From: Acinetobacter bereziniae LMG 1003 = CIP 70.12
Lineage (GTDB): Bacteria; Pseudomonadota; Gammaproteobacteria; Pseudomonadales; Moraxellaceae
DNA length: 42,722 nt
Assembly (NCBI RefSeq): GCF_000368925.1
Contig: NZ_KB849755.1
Coordinates: 855,770 to 898,491, forward strand
Direction: 5' to 3'
In this document: piece by piece, positions 40,295 to 42,722 of the stretch
Layout: each line of letters begins with the position of its first letter
Position numbering within the stretch: position 1 is the first letter of the stretch
Notes under the pieces: model-generated
What the model saw: only the letters and a program-made list of their open reading frames with translations
Databases searched by the model: none
What the model was told of the DNA's origin: nothing
Translations under genes and position numbers: made by a program

Positions 40295-40663
40295 AATGTC
40301 TGGACTTCCATAGCCCAACTCTTCCTTTCTCTCACTAATTTCGTGATGGAAAAGGTCATCCACTGATTCAACTCTGTTGATGTAGCATTTCATCATGTGA
40401 AACATTGAAGCTGCTGTTTCACGGTCTAAGCTTTCATAAGTTTTAGGAACAACCTTGAATCCAAGAAGGCTCAATAAGACGCAAGCGTTTTCAATTTCAG
40501 TCAAGCCATTGCTTTTCTTGTCATTTTTCATTCTTGAGAGTGTGCTTGGATCCACTCCTAAGCGCTCTGCTAAAACACTGTTGTTTGCCTGTGCAAGCGC
40601 ATTAAATACACGTGTTATGTCATTTCTAGCGCTTGCAGACATTTCAATTAATAATTTGCTCAT
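40283..40663 (-). CDS. cII-like: CII transcriptional activator, lambda type
   Basis: The 126-residue protein has the lambda CII helix-turn-helix pattern ALAQANNSVLAERLGVDPST and the following KKSNGLTEIENACVLLSLLG (PF05269). CII activates repressor and antisense promoters after infection. The gene follows cro on the leftward operon and precedes O, the lambda order. It differs from the CP76-type CII of region B, so the two immunity modules have different ancestry. Confidence 0.9.
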   Translation of the reverse strand: MSKLLIEMSASARNDITRVFNALAQANNSVLAERLGVDPSTLSRMKNDKKSNGLTEIENACVLLSLLGFKVVPKTYESLDRETAASMFHMMKCYINRVESVDDLFHHEISERKEELGYGSPDIKKA

Positions 40664-40671
40664 GGTGGTTC

Positions 40672-40872
40672 CTAAGCGACTAAGGTTGTTTTTTTACTTA
40701 CTGGAATATTTGATTCCACATTTAAAAACTTCTGGTATCCATCTGGAACGCCATCTTTTCTCCAAAGAGAAACAGTTCCTTTAGAAAACCCAAGTAAGTC
40801 TGCTAATTCGCTGTCGTTTTTGCAGCTATACCGATGAAGCAGATGGTCAACGGTGAATTTAAAAAGGCTCAT
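40672..40872 (-). CDS. Cro-like repressor
   Basis: The 66-residue protein begins at ATG 40872 (AAGG upstream; the longer frame to 40914 runs through the operators). It has a helix-turn-helix with DSELADLLGFSKGTVSLWRK, the expected Cro fold and length. It competes with CI for the operators at 40897-40958 and blocks repressor synthesis. First gene of the leftward operon. Confidence 0.85.
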   Translation of the reverse strand: MSLFKFTVDHLLHRYSCKNDSELADLLGFSKGTVSLWRKDGVPDGYQKFLNVESNIPVSKKTTLVA

Positions 40873-40896
40873 AGAGTTAAACCTTACCCAATTAAA

Positions 40897-40958
40897 GTTT
40901 AACCTATTAAACAATATAGTTTAAGACCTTGTCAAACAAAATGTTTAAAATATTAAAC
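40897..40958. promoter_or_regulatory. CI/Cro operators and divergent promoters
   Basis: Two palindromes of the form GTTTAA, four bases, TTAAAC lie at 40897-40912 and 40943-40958; a half-site is at 40919. The leftward promoter reads TTGACA (40930-40935), 18 bases, TTTAAT (40906-40911); the rightward one TTGTCA (40929-40934), then TATTAA (40951-40956). The two -35 boxes overlap, so the promoters compete. Confidence 0.75.
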
Positions 40959-40979
40959 AATACATAGTGGTTATTTGAG

Positions 40980-41654
40980 ATGAACAAGAGTGTTGTTGAA
41001 ACGGTTGCTAGTCGCATAAAAAGCAGAATGGATGAGCTTGGCATTAAGCAAGTCGATTTAATTAATAAAGGTGTGGCAAGTAAGGGGACAATTTCCTTGT
41101 GGCTATCTGGTGGTGCAGAACCAACAAGAGAAAGACTTGTTAAGTTGGCTGAACAGTTAAAAACAACTGAAAAATGGATATTAACAGGTGGCGACATGAA
41201 CAGTCGCTTTGATGACTCAATAGACCTAAATCCTGTTGCATCAGTTATTTATGCTCCTGTAATCTCATGGGTACAGGCAGGAGTATGGACAGGTATGGAA
41301 AATGTCGAGTTAGTGGGAGATGAAGAAAGGCTTCCTTTGGTACCAGGTGCAAGTGCAAAGAGTTTTTATTTAAAAGTGAGAGGTATTAGCAATGCTCCTT
41401 ATTTTTTAGAAGATGAAAGGATTTGTGTTGATCCTGAGATTTGTTTTGATGATGTACAAACTGGTGAGATGATTGTAGTTAGACGAGGCAATGAAGCAAC
41501 ATTCAAAGCCTTATTGCGCAGTGAAAATAACTTATACTTGAAAGCTTTAAATAAAGAATGGCAACCAAATGTGATGCTGATTGATGAGGATTGTACTTAT
41601 ATTGGCAAATATGTTGGCTCATTTAAGCCTGCTGAGAGATTCTCACTAATCTAA
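40980..41654 (+). CDS. cI-like: CI repressor with S24 peptidase domain
   Basis: The 224-residue protein has an XRE-type helix-turn-helix (residues about 8-60, with KQVDLINKGVASKGTISLWL) and a LexA-like S24 domain with the self-cleavage site Ala100-Gly101 (WVQAGVW), catalytic Ser137 (VRGISNAP) and Lys176 (ATFKALL). It keeps the prophage silent and is cut when RecA is activated by DNA damage. It faces right, divergent from cro, and ends at a strong terminator. Confidence 0.95.
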   Translation: MNKSVVETVASRIKSRMDELGIKQVDLINKGVASKGTISLWLSGGAEPTRERLVKLAEQLKTTEKWILTGGDMNSRFDDSIDLNPVASVIYAPVISWVQAGVWTGMENVELVGDEERLPLVPGASAKSFYLKVRGISNAPYFLEDERICVDPEICFDDVQTGEMIVVRRGNEATFKALLRSENNLYLKALNKEWQPNVMLIDEDCTYIGKYVGSFKPAERFSLI

Positions 41655-41675
41655 ATAAAACTAAATTAAACTTTT

Positions 41676-41697
41676 ACCGCCTTTAAGGCGGTTTTTA
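41676..41697 (+). terminator. intrinsic terminator after cI
   Basis: Perfect stem ACCGCC / GGCGGT with loop TTTAA and a TTTTT tail. It isolates the repressor transcript from the promoter downstream. Confidence 0.85.
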
Positions 41698-41737
41698 ATA
41701 TTTAAAATCTAATAAATCAAACATTAATAAAAATATT

Positions 41738-41788
41738 GTTTAATTTCTTAAACTTTTCTATTGACTAAAATGTTTAATCCATTAAACT
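41738..41788 (+). promoter_or_regulatory. second CI-controlled rightward promoter
   Basis: Two more operators of the same form, at 41738-41753 and 41772-41787, flank and overlap a promoter with TTGACT (41761-41766) and TAAACT (41783-41788). It should be silent in the lysogen and drive the operon from 41819 on induction. Confidence 0.7.
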
Positions 41789-41818
41789 AAATCTCACACC
41801 CACTCACCAGAGATAAAA

Positions 41819-42055
41819 ATGGATATTCAAAATTTACGTTTACAACTCCTTCAGTTTTCAGGCGGTCAAATAGAACACGCTCAAGCAATGGAAAAATACG
41901 TTTTTGAAGGTACTGGCTTAAATCAGCAAATGGGCGAAGCAGTAAAAACTGCGGATGTTGGTGAAGATCCAGTGGATGAAAAGTGCGGATGCTTGATCTG
42001 CTTAATCAAAGAATTTCAAAAAACCTTTTTAATTTTAAATAAAAAAGCGCACTGA
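41819..42055 (+). CDS. first gene of the repressor-controlled rightward operon (78 aa)
   Basis: No family recognised. The protein is acidic, with a helical start (NLRLQLLQFSGGQIEHAQAM) and a Cys-rich segment (EKCGCLICLIKEF). AGAGATAAAA precedes the ATG. The position just after the second CI-regulated promoter suggests a lytic-stage function, possibly interference with the host or regulation, like lambda's early left genes. Confidence 0.65.
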   Translation: MDIQNLRLQLLQFSGGQIEHAQAMEKYVFEGTGLNQQMGEAVKTADVGEDPVDEKCGCLICLIKEFQKTFLILNKKAH

Positions 42056-42076
42056 CCTCGAACCCAATGCGCTTTT
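42043..42076 (+). terminator. hairpin after the 41819 gene
   Basis: Stem AAAAGCGCA / TGCGCTTTT with a 16-base loop, ending in TTTT. The stop codon lies inside the loop. The next gene follows 19 bases later, so termination is probably partial. Confidence 0.6.
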
Positions 42077-42094
42077 CCAAACAACAGGTGAATT

Positions 42095-42355
42095 ATGAAA
42101 CAAACCGCATCCCATAGTCAAACACCGCAGTTCGGTGTGAACAAAAGTGCTACATCTGCACGACTGTACCAACACCCAACCTTAGAAGAACAACGTCCTA
42201 CTGGTTGGAAAAATATCGTTAGCAACATTTCAATGATCACCGTTTTGGCTTTCTGCTTTGGTGGTTCTACATTTCTTTTGCTTAAAGGCTGTGCCGACGA
42301 ACAAGAACGTCAAACCGCTGTCATTCAAGCTCAAATTGTCAAGGGTGGGAAATAA
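42095..42355 (+). CDS. small single-pass membrane protein (86 aa)
   Basis: One membrane helix (NISMITVLAFCFGGSTFLLL, residues about 44-64) is preceded by a polar N-terminus and followed by a short charged tail. AGGTG lies four bases before the ATG. No family recognised. Second gene of the rightward early operon. Confidence 0.65.
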   Translation: MKQTASHSQTPQFGVNKSATSARLYQHPTLEEQRPTGWKNIVSNISMITVLAFCFGGSTFLLLKGCADEQERQTAVIQAQIVKGGK

Positions 42356-42357
42356 TC

Positions 42358-42722
42358 ATGGCTGATAAAAATCAAACAATTACTAGCTTCAAAGGTTTTG
42401 ATAAAAATCTTCAATGCCGTGGCTTCCAATATGAAATTGGTAAAACTTACCACCATGAGGGTGAGGTAAAAGCTTGTGGTTCAGGTTTTCATGCTTGTGA
42501 ATACCCTCTTGATGTTTTTGGTTATTACGCACCAGGTGAAAGCCGATTTGCAACTGTTGAGCAATCTGGTGATTTAAGTCGTGAAGATGATGGTGACAGT
42601 AAAGTTTCAAGCCGATCTATCACAGTGAAAGCTGAAATTGATATTCCATTCTTAGTCAAAGCTTCTATTGAATATACAACAAGCAAATGCAAACCAGTGG
42701 ATAAGAAATCCCCTGCTTTTAG
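42358..42722 (+). CDS. DUF7666-type phage protein, N-terminal part (3' end outside window)
   Basis: The visible 121 residues read as a DUF7666-like phage protein with TSFKGFDKNLQCRGFQYEIG, KACGSGFHACEYPLDVFGYY and a following beta-rich segment. These proteins are common in phage early regions; the family's function is not established and its members often end in repeated units not visible here. GGTGGG precedes the ATG. It continues beyond the right edge. Confidence 0.75.
   Translation, partial: MADKNQTITSFKGFDKNLQCRGFQYEIGKTYHHEGEVKACGSGFHACEYPLDVFGYYAPGESRFATVEQSGDLSREDDGDSKVSSRSITVKAEIDIPFLVKASIEYTTSKCKPVDKKSPAF

Overview
The window is AT-rich bacterial DNA filled almost entirely with temperate-phage genes. 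The host is probably Acinetobacter. This is inferred from the style of the small phage proteins, the AT-rich composition, an orphan umuC, and a palindrome in front of umuC that resembles the UmuDAb operator described in that genus. No rRNA, complete tRNA or CRISPR array was seen.

Region A (1-1446) is the left flank: the 3' end of an IS630-type transposase gene, then an unrecognised multi-pass membrane protein. Region B (1447-8640) is a compact set of early genes from a lambdoid phage. It holds a Q-like antiterminator, a DnaB-type helicase, a replication initiator with an iteron origin inside its gene, a CII-like regulator, a Cro-like gene, a divergent control region, a short repressor without a peptidase domain, small accessory genes (one split by an in-frame stop) and an AlpA-like gene. 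It has no head, tail or lysis genes and no integrase, so it looks like a prophage remnant cut just after Q. A satellite-like element is the less likely alternative.

Region C (8641-9033) has no protein gene I trust. It holds short direct repeats, a tRNA-3'-end-like string and the umuC promoter/operator, and is the best candidate for an attachment junction. Region D (9034-10968) carries umuC and a two-helix membrane protein, probably cargo at the late end of the next prophage.

Region E (10974-42722, running off the right edge) is a nearly complete second prophage in the same orientation as region B. Read leftward from its immunity region it has: CI repressor (+ strand), then Cro, CII, an O-like initiator with its own different iteron origin, a DnaC-like helicase loader, small zinc-finger and accessory genes, a DUF1064 nuclease and a Q-position gene. 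These are followed by a lambda-like late promoter with a terminator about 50 bases downstream of the start, then TerS, TerL, DUF935 portal, MuF, protease/scaffold, decoration protein, E-type capsid, Mu gp36/gpG/gp37-like connectors, major tail tube and chaperone. Next come a three-gene membrane/zinc cassette, tape measure, tail-tip proteins, holin, lysozyme and nested Rz/Rz1. To the right of CI lies a second repressor-controlled rightward operon that leaves the window. Mu-like head genes, a non-contractile (siphovirus-like) tail and lambda-like control circuitry are combined in one element. Several leftward terminator-like hairpins lie between late genes, which fits expression that depends on antitermination.

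The most informative patterns are the two different operator families, each used at the cI/cro divergence and again at a second rightward promoter; the two iteron origins inside initiator genes that share a C-terminal domain but are paired with different helicase strategies; the late promoter/terminator pair; and the SOS-like operator in front of an orphan umuC.
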